Assembly (NCBI GenBank): GCA_040904945.1
Contig: JBBDSM010000042.1
Span: forward strand, 1-9,857
Origin: JAWLHJ01 sp040904945
Lineage (GTDB): Bacteria; Gemmatimonadota; Gemmatimonadetes; Longimicrobiales; Gaopeijiaceae
Direction of reading: 5' to 3'
DNA length: 9,857 nucleotides
Shown in pieces: positions 1 to 6,938 of this stretch; within the stretch, counting starts at the first letter, position 1; each line of letters opens with the position of its first letter. The position numbers and the translations under genes are program-made. The notes under the pieces are model-generated. The model saw nothing but the letters and a program-made list of their open reading frames with translations. It was not told where the DNA came from and made no database searches.

Positions 1-54
1 GCACCCGTGCGCAGCATGGGTCCGGCCCGCCCCACTTCTTCAACACCCTTCTAG
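1..54 (+). CDS. Possible 3' end of an upstream gene (partial)
   Basis: Reading from base 1, frame 1 is open for 17 codons and ends at TAG (52-54), four bases before the ricT start. The visible peptide is Pro/Ser-rich and I do not recognise it. The only support is positional: the other two forward frames run far into ricT, and ricT has no visible ribosome binding site, which would fit translational coupling to a gene ending here. It could equally be untranslated leader. The identity of any upstream gene cannot be judged from this much. Confidence 0.25.
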   Translation, partial: APVRSMGPARPTSSTPF

Positions 55-57
55 ACG

Positions 58-897
58 ATGGCCGGTTTCGCAGAAGTTCGGTTCAAGGGCACGCGGAAGG
101 AGTACTACTCGTATTCCGGACTCGACGTGCGCACCGGCCAGCACGTGATCGTCGAGGCCGACCGGGGCCAGGACCTCGGGCTCGTCTCCGCCATCGGCGT
201 CGTGGCGGAGCGGAAGTGCTCTTCGTCGGGCGGCTGCTCAACGCCGACGCCCGAGAACCGCATCGTCCGGTCCGCCGAGACGACCGAGGTGGAGCGCATC
301 GAGTCGCTCCGATCCGACGAGCACCGGGTGCGCGCCGAGACGAAGAAGCTGGTTGCGAAGCACAACCTGCGCATGAAGGTCACCGAGGCCGAGTGGCAGT
401 TCGACCGCAACAAGCTGATCATCTACTTCACGGCCGAGAAGCGGGTCGACTTCCGTGAGCTCGTGCGGGACCTGGCGCGGACGTTCCGCACCCGTATCGA
501 GCTGAAGCAGATCGGCGTGCGCGACGAAGCCGCGCTGCTCGGCGGCGTGGGCCGCTGCGGCCGCGAGCTTTGCTGCTCCACCTGGCTGCCAGAACTCAAG
601 CCGGTCTCGCTCCAGCTCGCCAAGGACCAGCGCCTGTCACTCAACCCCGCGCAGATCAGCGGGTGCTGCGGCCGCCTCATGTGCTGCCTCATGTACGAGC
701 ACCGCACGTACGTGGAAGCGCGCCGCCGCTTCCCCCGAGAGGGGCGGAAGATTCGGACCGCGCACGGTGAGGAGAGGGTCATTGCGGTGGACATCTGGGC
801 GGATACCGTCAGCTTGCGCGATGCCGAAGGTGAGCGCAGAGTCGTGGCGCTCGCCGACCTGAAAGAGGAAGTGAGCCAGGCGCCCGAGCGGGATTGA
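58..897 (+). CDS. ricT: RicT (YaaT), PSP1-domain iron-sulfur regulatory protein
   Basis: This 279-residue protein matches the RicT/YaaT family along its length. In Bacillus the RicA-RicF-RicT complex carries [4Fe-4S] clusters and helps RNase Y mature certain transcripts; it acts in the cytoplasm. The family core is clear: FDRNKLIIYFTAEKRVDFRE (115-134), RTRIELKQIGVRDEA (144-158), then the cysteine motifs CGRELCCSTW (167-176) and SGCCGRLMCCLMYE (201-214). The start at 58 gives an N-terminus (AEVRFKG) that lines up with B. subtilis YaaT as I remember it. A segment around residues 52-66 adds Cys54 and Cys60, absent from the Bacillus protein as I recall it. There is no clear Shine-Dalgarno before the ATG. 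metG follows after 58 bases in the same direction. No RicA or RicF homolog is visible, so the role in this lineage is inferred from the family only. Confidence 0.95.
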   Translation: MAGFAEVRFKGTRKEYYSYSGLDVRTGQHVIVEADRGQDLGLVSAIGVVAERKCSSSGGCSTPTPENRIVRSAETTEVERIESLRSDEHRVRAETKKLVAKHNLRMKVTEAEWQFDRNKLIIYFTAEKRVDFRELVRDLARTFRTRIELKQIGVRDEAALLGGVGRCGRELCCSTWLPELKPVSLQLAKDQRLSLNPAQISGCCGRLMCCLMYEHRTYVEARRRFPREGRKIRTAHGEERVIAVDIWADTVSLRDAEGERRVVALADLKEEVSQAPERD

Positions 898-955
898 CCC
901 CGCTCGAGCGCGAACTGAGCCCACAAGTCGAAGCCCGGAACCGAGACACGCGATC

Positions 956-2509
956 GTGCAGCGCCGTAGCTACCTCACCACCCCGATCTACTACGCCTCG
1001 GGCGAGCCGCATCTCGGCCACGCCTACACGACCATCCTGGCCGACGTGCTCGCGCGCTTCGACCGTCAGGACGGCGCCGACGTCTTCTTCCTGACCGGCA
1101 CGGACGAACACGGTCAGAAGATCCAGGACGAGGCGAAGAAGCGTGGCATGGAGCCCATCGAGCTCTGCGACCTCATGGCCGAGCGCTTTCGCGCCGCTTG
1201 GGACACACTCGGCATCTCGCACGACCGCTTCATCCGCACGACGGAGAAGGAGCACGTCGAGGTCGTCCGCGCCTTCCTCGAGCGCCTCTGGGAACGCGGG
1301 GAGATCTACGAGGGGAGCTACTCGGGATGGTACTGTGTCCACGAGGAGCGCTACTGGACCGACAAAGACCTCGGCCCCGATCAGACCTGCCCGGACTGCG
1401 GTCGCCCCGTCCAGCGTGTGGAAGAGAAGAACTACTTCTTCCGCATGAGCGCCTACCAGGAGCGGCTCGTCCGGCACATCGAGGAGAATCCGGATTGGAT
1501 CGTCCCCGAGGTGCGGCGCAACGAGATCCTCGGCTTCCTGAGGCAACCGCTCGGCGACCTGTCGATTTCGCGGCCGAAAAGCCGGCTCACCTGGGGAATC
1601 GAGCTCCCGTTCGATGACGAGCACGTGGCCTACGTCTGGGTCGACGCGCTCATCAACTACCTGACGGCGTCGGGAGCGATCACGCCTGACGCGGAGCCAG
1701 GCTCGCGTGGCTTCGACGACCTCTCCGGCTCCTGGTGGCCTGCCGACCTGCACATCGTCGGCAAGGACATCATCACCACGCACGCGGTCTACTGGCCGAC
1801 GCTGCTGATGGCGGTCGGGCTCCCCGTGCCGCGCCGTATCCTGGCGCACGGCTGGTGGGTGGTCGGCGAGACCAAGATGAGCAAGTCGCTCGGCAACGTG
1901 GTCGACCCGCTCGCCCTCCGCGAGGAGTTCGGGACCGACGCGGTGCGGTGGTACCTGCTCCGCGAGATGCCGACGGGCGGAGACGCGTCGTACACGCCGG
2001 AGCGCTTCCTGACCCGTTACGACGAGCTCGCGAACGTCCTCGGCAACCTGGCCAGCCGCGCGCTGTCGATGATCGGCAAGTACCGCGGAGGGGTGGTGCC
2101 GGCCGGACCCGACGACGGGCTCGACGAGCCGATCACGACGGCCCTCGAGGAGGCCCGGAGCGCCATGGCCGAGTACCGCGTACACGAAGCGCTGGCGGCC
2201 GCCATGGACCTGGCCCGGGTCGCGAACGGCTACGTGGAGGAGCGCCAGCCGTGGGCCCAGGCCAAGGACGAGGACGCCGCCCAGGCCCTCGACGAGACGC
2301 TCGCCACGCTGGCCCGGGCGCTCACGGTCCTGTGCTCGCTCTTCGAGCCGGTCACCCCCGAAAAGATGGCAATTCTTGCAGAACGCCTCGGTCTCGACGC
2401 AGTCCCCACCTTACGTGAGGCCCGGGAAATCACCCTCGCCGGCCGTGAAACAACCAAGGGCGACGGGCTTTTTCCCCGCGTGGAGCCATCCTGGGCCAGC
2501 GAGAGATGA
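956..2509 (+). CDS. metG: Methionyl-tRNA synthetase (short form)
   Basis: This class I aminoacyl-tRNA synthetase charges tRNA-Met with methionine in the cytoplasm. The 517 residues contain the TTPIYY opening (8-13), the HLGH version of the HIGH motif (19-22), LTGTDEHGQKI (46-55), the connective-peptide zinc region (127-148), WWPADLHIVGKDI (260-272), KMSKS (307-311), and the anticodon-binding N424...PW433 signature. The protein ends near PRVEPSW, with no appended C-terminal tRNA-binding (EMAP/Trbp111-like) domain, so it is the short form, compared with roughly 620-680 residues in extended ones. The GTG start at 956 is chosen because it places the family opening at the N-terminus and no better in-frame start exists; there is no obvious Shine-Dalgarno. 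In the zinc knuckle the second Cys of the first CxxC pair is Glu130 (C127-V-H-E130), while C145 and C148 are intact. It is probably co-transcribed with ricT. Confidence 0.98.
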   Translation: MQRRSYLTTPIYYASGEPHLGHAYTTILADVLARFDRQDGADVFFLTGTDEHGQKIQDEAKKRGMEPIELCDLMAERFRAAWDTLGISHDRFIRTTEKEHVEVVRAFLERLWERGEIYEGSYSGWYCVHEERYWTDKDLGPDQTCPDCGRPVQRVEEKNYFFRMSAYQERLVRHIEENPDWIVPEVRRNEILGFLRQPLGDLSISRPKSRLTWGIELPFDDEHVAYVWVDALINYLTASGAITPDAEPGSRGFDDLSGSWWPADLHIVGKDIITTHAVYWPTLLMAVGLPVPRRILAHGWWVVGETKMSKSLGNVVDPLALREEFGTDAVRWYLLREMPTGGDASYTPERFLTRYDELANVLGNLASRALSMIGKYRGGVVPAGPDDGLDEPITTALEEARSAMAEYRVHEALAAAMDLARVANGYVEERQPWAQAKDEDAAQALDETLATLARALTVLCSLFEPVTPEKMAILAERLGLDAVPTLREAREITLAGRETTKGDGLFPRVEPSWASER

Positions 2510-2546
2510 TTCCGACCCGGAGGCGGTACGGCCCTTGCTCCCCTAA

Positions 2547-2569
2547 GCCCCGCAGGCGGAGGCGTTTCT
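2547..2569 (+). terminator. Candidate weak rho-independent terminator after metG
   Basis: GCCCCG (2547-2552) can pair with CGG-A-GGC (2557-2563, one bulged A) around a four-base loop, followed by TTTCT (2565-2569). It lies 38 bases after the metG stop and ahead of the next promoter, where a terminator is expected. The stem is short and bulged and the T-tract imperfect, so read-through is likely. Confidence 0.35.
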
Positions 2570-2593
2570 GTCGATCCGGCCCGTCGTGCTTGG

Positions 2594-2623
2594 TTGACAC
2601 ACGGTTCCGAAACGGCCTAGCTT
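2594..2623 (+). promoter_or_regulatory. Sigma-70-type promoter of the M23 peptidase gene
   Basis: A consensus -35 TTGACA (2594-2599) is followed after 18 bases by TAGCTT (2618-2623) as the -10. Transcription would begin near 2630, giving a leader of about 37 bases before the ATG at 2667. The same -10 hexamer, at nearly the same distance from the start codon, recurs before the next gene, which strengthens both assignments. Confidence 0.65.
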
Positions 2624-2666
2624 CCGGGTTGCCGCGAAAGGGGCTCACCAGCACCGGGGCTGATCT

Positions 2667-3599
2667 ATGAAGGGAGACAAGTGGACTTTTCTCGTCCTAC
2701 GAGGTGAGGACGGACCAGTCCGGCAATACTCCGTCTCGGCGCGGGCCGTCCATGCCAGCGCATGGGTCGGTGGCTTCGTGCTCCTGGCCGTCCTGGCGTT
2801 CAGCTTCGGGATCGGTCTGGACGGAGCGGGTCAGATCAAGGCTGCGGTCCTCGAGGCCCGGAACCAGGCCCTTGAAACCGAGCTCCAGGAGTTCCAGCAG
2901 CGGATTGCGGGTCTCGAGTCGACGCTCGACCGGGTGGCCGCGAACGACGCCCAGTTCCGCACCATCGCCGGGCTCGAGGCCATCGAGCCCGAGGTCCTGC
3001 AGGCCGGCGTCGGTGGCCCCGGACTCGGTACGCCCGAGTCTTCGTCCCTCCACGCGACCGACCCGAATCTCGCCCGGTCCCTCTTCGCGGTCTCGTACGA
3101 CCTGAGCGCGCTGGAGCGCCGCGCCCGACTGCTCTCGGAGAGCCTGGAGACGGTGACGGATTCGGTGCGCGCCCATCGCGACCTCCTCGAGTCCACGCCC
3201 TCCATCCTGCCGACGTCCGGGTGGCTGTCGAGCCGCTATTCGCGGTCTCGGATGCACCCGATCCACAACCGTCCCATGGCCCACACGGGCCTGGACATCT
3301 CGGCTCCCACCGGGACGCCGATCTACGCGGCTGCGAAGGGCCGGGTGACCCGGGCCGGCTGGGTCGTCGGCTACGGCCTGACGGTCGAGATCGATCACGG
3401 GTACGGGTACTCCACACTGTACGCCCATGCCTCCAAGCTCATCGCGCAGGTAGGCCAGGAAGTGCAGCGCGGCGAGATGATCGCCCAGGTCGGCAGCACC
3501 GGCATCGCCACGGCGCCCAACCTCCACTACGAGGTGAAGGTCGACGGACGAGCCGAGGATCCTGCACGCTACATCCTGCCCGAGACGCTCCGATACTGA
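2667..3599 (+). CDS. Membrane-anchored M23 (LytM-type) peptidoglycan endopeptidase
   Basis: This 310-residue protein has a short basic cytoplasmic N-terminus, one hydrophobic segment (about 31-50), a periplasmic region predicted to form a coiled coil (about 55-96), a second helical stretch (about 133-175), and a C-terminal M23 domain (about 185-305). The metallopeptidase residues look complete: H206 and D210 in HTGLD, H254 in YAHAS, and H287 in LHYEV. It should therefore be an active zinc endopeptidase cutting peptide cross-links, not one of the degenerate EnvC/NlpD-type activators, although I infer activity from residues alone. Hydrophobic segment, coiled coil and M23 domain together suggest a cell-wall remodelling or division-associated hydrolase. 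The ATG at 2667 has a modest GGGG ribosome binding site (2656-2659). The gene has its own promoter and is probably monocistronic, given the second promoter after it. Confidence 0.93.
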   Translation: MKGDKWTFLVLRGEDGPVRQYSVSARAVHASAWVGGFVLLAVLAFSFGIGLDGAGQIKAAVLEARNQALETELQEFQQRIAGLESTLDRVAANDAQFRTIAGLEAIEPEVLQAGVGGPGLGTPESSSLHATDPNLARSLFAVSYDLSALERRARLLSESLETVTDSVRAHRDLLESTPSILPTSGWLSSRYSRSRMHPIHNRPMAHTGLDISAPTGTPIYAAAKGRVTRAGWVVGYGLTVEIDHGYGYSTLYAHASKLIAQVGQEVQRGEMIAQVGSTGIATAPNLHYEVKVDGRAEDPARYILPETLRY

Positions 3600-3668
3600 C
3601 CGGTCGGCGCCGGCCGGATGCACACCCGGCCCTGGCGTGTGGTCCCCCAGCATGTAGATTGCCCCGGC

Positions 3669-3697
3669 TTGATGTGGGTCCGACCCCACACTAGCTT
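3669..3697 (+). promoter_or_regulatory. Sigma-70-type promoter of the lipoprotein gene
   Basis: TTGATG (3669-3674), a 17-base spacer and TAGCTT (3692-3697) form a promoter with a predicted start near 3704 and a leader of about 36 bases. The -10 region (CTAGCTTC) is identical over eight bases to that of the promoter at 2594-2623. Confidence 0.6.
3673..3690. promoter_or_regulatory. Operator-like dyad between -35 and -10
   Basis: TGTGGG (3673-3678) and CCCACA (3685-3690) are perfect inverted half-sites around six bases (TCCGAC). They occupy almost exactly the spacer of the promoter at 3669-3697, the classic position for a repressor or a MerR-type activator. No regulator gene is nearby, so the binding protein is unknown, and a chance dyad in GC-rich DNA is possible. 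Confidence 0.35.
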
Positions 3698-3739
3698 CGC
3701 TTTTCGTACCCCCAAGCAAACCGACGGACGGAGATCAAC

Positions 3740-4516
3740 ATGAGGCGTAGGACACTCCCGTTCGCCATGGGCCTCCTCCTCGCAGCGACGGCCTGTGGCC
3801 CCGCCGAGGTGGTGGTGACGATGGAGATCGAGACCCCGAACCCCGAGGGGGAGGGCACGACCACGCGCACGCTCTCCGACATCGAGGTGCAGCTGCTCCC
3901 GTACGACCGTGACCAGATCTTCGACTCTCTGACGCAGGCGTTCGGCACGCCAGAGCCCGAGATTCCGGACGATCTGGAGGCGGCCCGCGATGAGGTTCAG
4001 GTGGCACAGCAGGAGTGGGATACGTTCCAGCGGCGCTGGAACACGCTCCGCGACACCCTCCAGACCCTGACCAGCGAGATGGAGCAGTTCTCGCGAGGCG
4101 AGGCGCGCTACGTGGCGCTCTTCCGGGAATGGCAGGACTTCGACACCGAGCTCGGCCGGGTCGAGCGCCAGATGAACGCGGCGTTCGAGCGGTTCGACTC
4201 CCTGCAGCGGGGCACGATCCGCGCGTCGGACTCGATCCGGATTCTCCAGAACAATTGGGCGGACCAGGCCTTCGAAGGCGTCGGTGAGATCTTCCTCGCC
4301 AAACAGCGCGAGTCGGGGCTCGACCTCGCGGTCGACACCACCAATGCGAACGGCGTCGCGCGAGCGAACGTCGCACCCGGCCAGTACTGGGTCCACGCAC
4401 GTTACGACCTCGTGTACACCGAGCTCTACTGGAACGTCCCGGTGATGGTCGAGCGCGGCGAGCCGGTGGTCGTCGAGCTCACCCGGCAGAACGCCGAGGA
4501 GCGGCCCAAGCTCTGA
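3740..4516 (+). CDS. Putative lipoprotein: coiled coil plus C-terminal beta domain, function unknown
   Basis: I do not recognise this 258-residue protein. It begins with a lipoprotein-like signal: MRRR, a hydrophobic stretch (5-18), then Cys19 in ATAC-G. The -3 position is Ala rather than the usual Leu, so lipidation is likely but not certain. Residues about 75-165 are strongly charged and helical, rich in Gln, Glu, Arg and Trp, and look like a coiled coil. Residues about 190-250 (DTTNANGVARANVAPGQYWV onward) resemble the carboxypeptidase-regulatory/prealbumin-like beta-sandwich fold, in which a Gly-rich turn precedes PGxYxVxA; this is a fold-level guess. A good Shine-Dalgarno, GGAG (3730-3733), lies six bases before the ATG. 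The gene is a single transcription unit between its own promoter and a strong terminator. It probably faces the periplasm, attached to a membrane; no enzymatic motif is visible. Confidence 0.8.
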   Translation: MRRRTLPFAMGLLLAATACGPAEVVVTMEIETPNPEGEGTTTRTLSDIEVQLLPYDRDQIFDSLTQAFGTPEPEIPDDLEAARDEVQVAQQEWDTFQRRWNTLRDTLQTLTSEMEQFSRGEARYVALFREWQDFDTELGRVERQMNAAFERFDSLQRGTIRASDSIRILQNNWADQAFEGVGEIFLAKQRESGLDLAVDTTNANGVARANVAPGQYWVHARYDLVYTELYWNVPVMVERGEPVVVELTRQNAEERPKL

Positions 4517-4551
4517 CGCCGGCTCGGGTCGACGGCCCGATAAAGGGCGTG

Positions 4552-4599
4552 AAAGCCGCCCGGACTCCCTGAACGTGGAGCCCGGGCGGCTTTCCTTTT
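4552..4599 (+). terminator. Strong rho-independent terminator
   Basis: A perfect 12-bp stem, AAAGCCGCCCGG (4552-4563) with CCGGGCGGCTTT (4582-4593), is extended inward past one A/C mismatch by CTCC (4565-4568) pairing with GGAG (4577-4580), with an eight-base loop. It is followed by CCTTTT (4594-4599). It begins 35 bases after the lipoprotein stop and insulates that gene from the fadJ operon. The reverse strand lacks a comparable T-tract, so it should act on + strand transcription. Confidence 0.9.
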
Positions 4600-4618
4600 G
4601 CGGGGACCACGGTATTGT
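4591..4618 (+). promoter_or_regulatory. Tentative promoter of the fadJ operon
   Basis: TATTGT (4613-4618) is a plausible -10, and TTTCCT (4591-4596), 16 bases upstream, a poor -35 that overlaps the terminator's T-tract. The distance from this -10 to the ATG at 4659 (46 bases) resembles the 48 and 49 bases at the two better promoters in the window. An operon promoter must lie in this short gap or further upstream, so the location is reasonable although the sequence match is weak. Confidence 0.3.
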
Positions 4619-4658
4619 GTGAGGGTCCCCTTTGCGCCGCTTCAACACACGCCCAGAC

Positions 4659-6938
4659 ATGCCCCACGACCCGACGAGCGACGAGCCTACGGATTCGGCC
4701 GGGGCGCGGACCGCCGCCAGCCCCACCTTCGAGATCGACGGCGACGGCATCGGTTGGATCACCTTCGACGATCCGGAGCGCTCGCAGAACGTACTGACCG
4801 AGCCCGTGATGCGACGGCTTGGTGGCGCGCTCGACGAGGCCCGGGCCGCGGGTCGTGAGGGGCGCGTCAGGGTGGTCGTGATCCGAAGTGGAAAGGAGGC
4901 CGGCTTCATCGCGGGCGCGGAGGTCGACGCCATCGCGGATATCGAGGATCCCGGCGACGCCGAGGCGAAGGTCAAGATGGGGCAGGCCGTGTTCTCGGAC
5001 GTCACGACCCTTCCCGTGCCGACGGTATCGGCCATCCACGGCGTTTGCCTCGGAGGCGGGCTCGAGTTGTCGCTGGCCTGCACCCATCGAGTCGCCTCGG
5101 ACGCGCCACGCACCAAGCTCGGACTTCCCGAGGTCATGCTCGGTATCCTGCCGGCTTGGGGCGGCACCACGCGGCTCCCTCGGCTCGTCGGACTCCAGGC
5201 CGCACTCGACCTGCTGCTGACCGGCAAGCAGATCGACGCCAGGAAGGCGCGCCGAATCGGGTTGGTGGACGAGATCTTCCCAGTCGCCCTCTTTCCCGAC
5301 CTCGTGCGGGACTTCGCCATCGACGTGGCCCGTGGGAGCCGAAGCCGGAAGGCTCCCTCTAGGAAGCTCGTGAAGCGGCTCCTCGACGACACCGGGCCGG
5401 GGCGGCGCATCGTGCTCCACCAGGCGCGCAAGAAGGTCATGGCCTCGACCGGCGGCCACTACCCTGCACCGCTCCGCATGCTCGAACTCCTCGAGGAGCA
5501 TCTCGGCGGCAGCGTGGAAGAGAGCCTCGCCGCCGAAGGCCGCGCGGCGGGCGAGCTGATCGTCTCGACCGAGTGCAAGAACCTTATCCACGTCTTCCAC
5601 ATGCGCGAGGCCGCCCGGAAGGGGGCGGGCGTCACCGACGGTGAGGATCCGGGACGAAAGATCGAGCGGATCGGGGTGCTCGGCGCGGGCGTGATGGGCG
5701 GGGGAGTCGCCCAGCTGGCCGCATACAACGGCATCGACGTCTACATGAAAGACATTCGTCACGACGCCGTCGGCAGCGGGCTTCGCCACGCTCGGCAGCT
5801 CTTCGACAAGGCGGTGAAGCGAAGGAAGACGAGTCGGCGTGAGGCCGATCGCGCCATGGAGCGGATCGCCGGCGGACTCGACGATCACGGCCTGCGCGGC
5901 TCCGGCCTCGTGGTCGAGGCGGTCGTGGAACGCATGGACGTGAAGCGCGACGTGCTCGCCGCCGCCGAGCGTGAGGTCGACGACCGCTGCGTACTCGCCA
6001 CCAACACGTCGTCGCTTTCGGTCGAGGAGATGGCTTCGGCGCTCCAACGCCCCGAGCGGTTCTGCGGCATGCACTTCTTCAATCCGGTCCACCGGATGCC
6101 GCTCGTGGAGATCGTTCGCGGCCCCGAGACGTCGGATGTCACCGTCGCCACGGTCCACCGGCTGGCCGTCGAGCTCGGGAAGGTTCCGGTCGTGGTCCGG
6201 GACGGGCCGGGGTTCCTCGTGAACCGCATCCTGGGCCCGTACCTGAACGAGGGGGGCTTCCTCATGGCCGAAGGGGCCGCCATCGAGACCATCGACGAGG
6301 CGGCCACCGCATTCGGGATGCCGATGGGCCCGATACGGCTCATCGACGAGGTGGGCATCGACGTGTCCCGGCACGCGGGCGCCGCACTCCATGAGGCGCT
6401 CGGAGCCCGTATGGCGCCGTCACCCGTTCTCTCGCGCATCGGCGAGACCGACCGGCTCGGGAAGAAGGGTGGACGCGGCTTCTACCTCTACGAGAAGGGA
6501 GAGGAGAAGGGCGTCGACGAAGCCGTCTACGCGGAGCTCGGTCTCGCCACGCCGTCGACGGCCGTCGACGGCGCCGACGCTGACGCCGCCGGGGCACCGC
6601 CGGCCGAGCCGGCCCCGACGCTGGACGAGACCGCGATCCGGTGGCGGCTGGTGCTCCCGATGATCAACGAGGCGGCGCGGATCCTGGACGAGGGGATCGC
6701 GCCGGACGCCGCGGCCATCGATCTCGCCATGATCATGGGCACGGGCTTTCCGCCGTTCCGCGGTGGACTCCTGCACTTCGCCGACACCGTACATCCGCGC
6801 GCGGTACTGGACCGACTCCGCACGCTCGAGGCCCGCCACGGAAGCCGATTCGAGCCGGCACCGCTCCTCGTACGGCTCGCGGACGACGACCGGACGTTCT
6901 ACGAGGCATTCCCGGGGTCGGACCGCGCGAACGGATGA
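4659..6938 (+). CDS. fadJ: FadJ-like bifunctional enoyl-CoA hydratase / 3-hydroxyacyl-CoA dehydrogenase
   Basis: This protein should catalyse two consecutive beta-oxidation steps: hydration of trans-2-enoyl-CoA and NAD-dependent oxidation of 3-hydroxyacyl-CoA. Numbering from ATG 4659 (759 residues), the crotonase domain has FIAGAEV (83-89), GGGLE with Glu136 and LPEV with Glu158, the two catalytic glutamates. The dehydrogenase has GAGVMGGG (342-349) with Asp365 for NAD, NTSSL (449-453), His472 in MHFFNPV and Glu484. A second C-terminal 3HCDH domain ends in GFPPFRGG. The overall match to E. coli FadJ (about 714 residues) is close; extra length lies in the N-terminus and an Ala/Pro-rich linker (about 631-654). 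An in-frame TTG at 4632, preceded by GAGGG, would add nine residues; an in-frame TGA at 4620 rules out anything earlier. I prefer the ATG. The stop overlaps the next start (ATGA). No thiolase gene is adjacent, unusual for this family. Confidence 0.95.
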   Translation: MPHDPTSDEPTDSAGARTAASPTFEIDGDGIGWITFDDPERSQNVLTEPVMRRLGGALDEARAAGREGRVRVVVIRSGKEAGFIAGAEVDAIADIEDPGDAEAKVKMGQAVFSDVTTLPVPTVSAIHGVCLGGGLELSLACTHRVASDAPRTKLGLPEVMLGILPAWGGTTRLPRLVGLQAALDLLLTGKQIDARKARRIGLVDEIFPVALFPDLVRDFAIDVARGSRSRKAPSRKLVKRLLDDTGPGRRIVLHQARKKVMASTGGHYPAPLRMLELLEEHLGGSVEESLAAEGRAAGELIVSTECKNLIHVFHMREAARKGAGVTDGEDPGRKIERIGVLGAGVMGGGVAQLAAYNGIDVYMKDIRHDAVGSGLRHARQLFDKAVKRRKTSRREADRAMERIAGGLDDHGLRGSGLVVEAVVERMDVKRDVLAAAEREVDDRCVLATNTSSLSVEEMASALQRPERFCGMHFFNPVHRMPLVEIVRGPETSDVTVATVHRLAVELGKVPVVVRDGPGFLVNRILGPYLNEGGFLMAEGAAIETIDEAATAFGMPMGPIRLIDEVGIDVSRHAGAALHEALGARMAPSPVLSRIGETDRLGKKGGRGFYLYEKGEEKGVDEAVYAELGLATPSTAVDGADADAAGAPPAEPAPTLDETAIRWRLVLPMINEAARILDEGIAPDAAAIDLAMIMGTGFPPFRGGLLHFADTVHPRAVLDRLRTLEARHGSRFEPAPLLVRLADDDRTFYEAFPGSDRANG
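6551..6572. repeat. 22-bp perfect palindrome made of two 10-bp tandem repeats
   Basis: GCCGTCGACG occurs twice head to tail (6551-6560 and 6561-6570) and is followed by GC, so the 22 bases equal their own reverse complement. It lies inside fadJ, in codons for the non-conserved linker between the two dehydrogenase domains, and begins a low-complexity Asp/Ala/Pro segment. Replication slippage within a tolerant linker is the simplest explanation; a binding site is possible. Confidence 0.7.

Noticed and set aside
809..2185. Long open frame on the minus strand opposite metG
   Set aside because: It is antisense to an unmistakable MetRS, has an Arg/Val/Asp-biased composition with no recognisable domain, and is the expected by-product of GC-rich third codon positions.
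3612..3631. Hairpin GGCCGG/CCGGCC after the M23 gene as a terminator
   Set aside because: It has a six-base stem and eight-base loop with no T-tract afterwards, and such stems are common by chance in sequence this GC-rich.
3569..6392. Very long overlapping minus-strand open frames opposite the lipoprotein and fadJ genes
   Set aside because: They are mirror frames of well-supported + strand genes, cross a terminator and two promoters, and contain only low-complexity Arg/Pro/Ser-rich sequence without domains.
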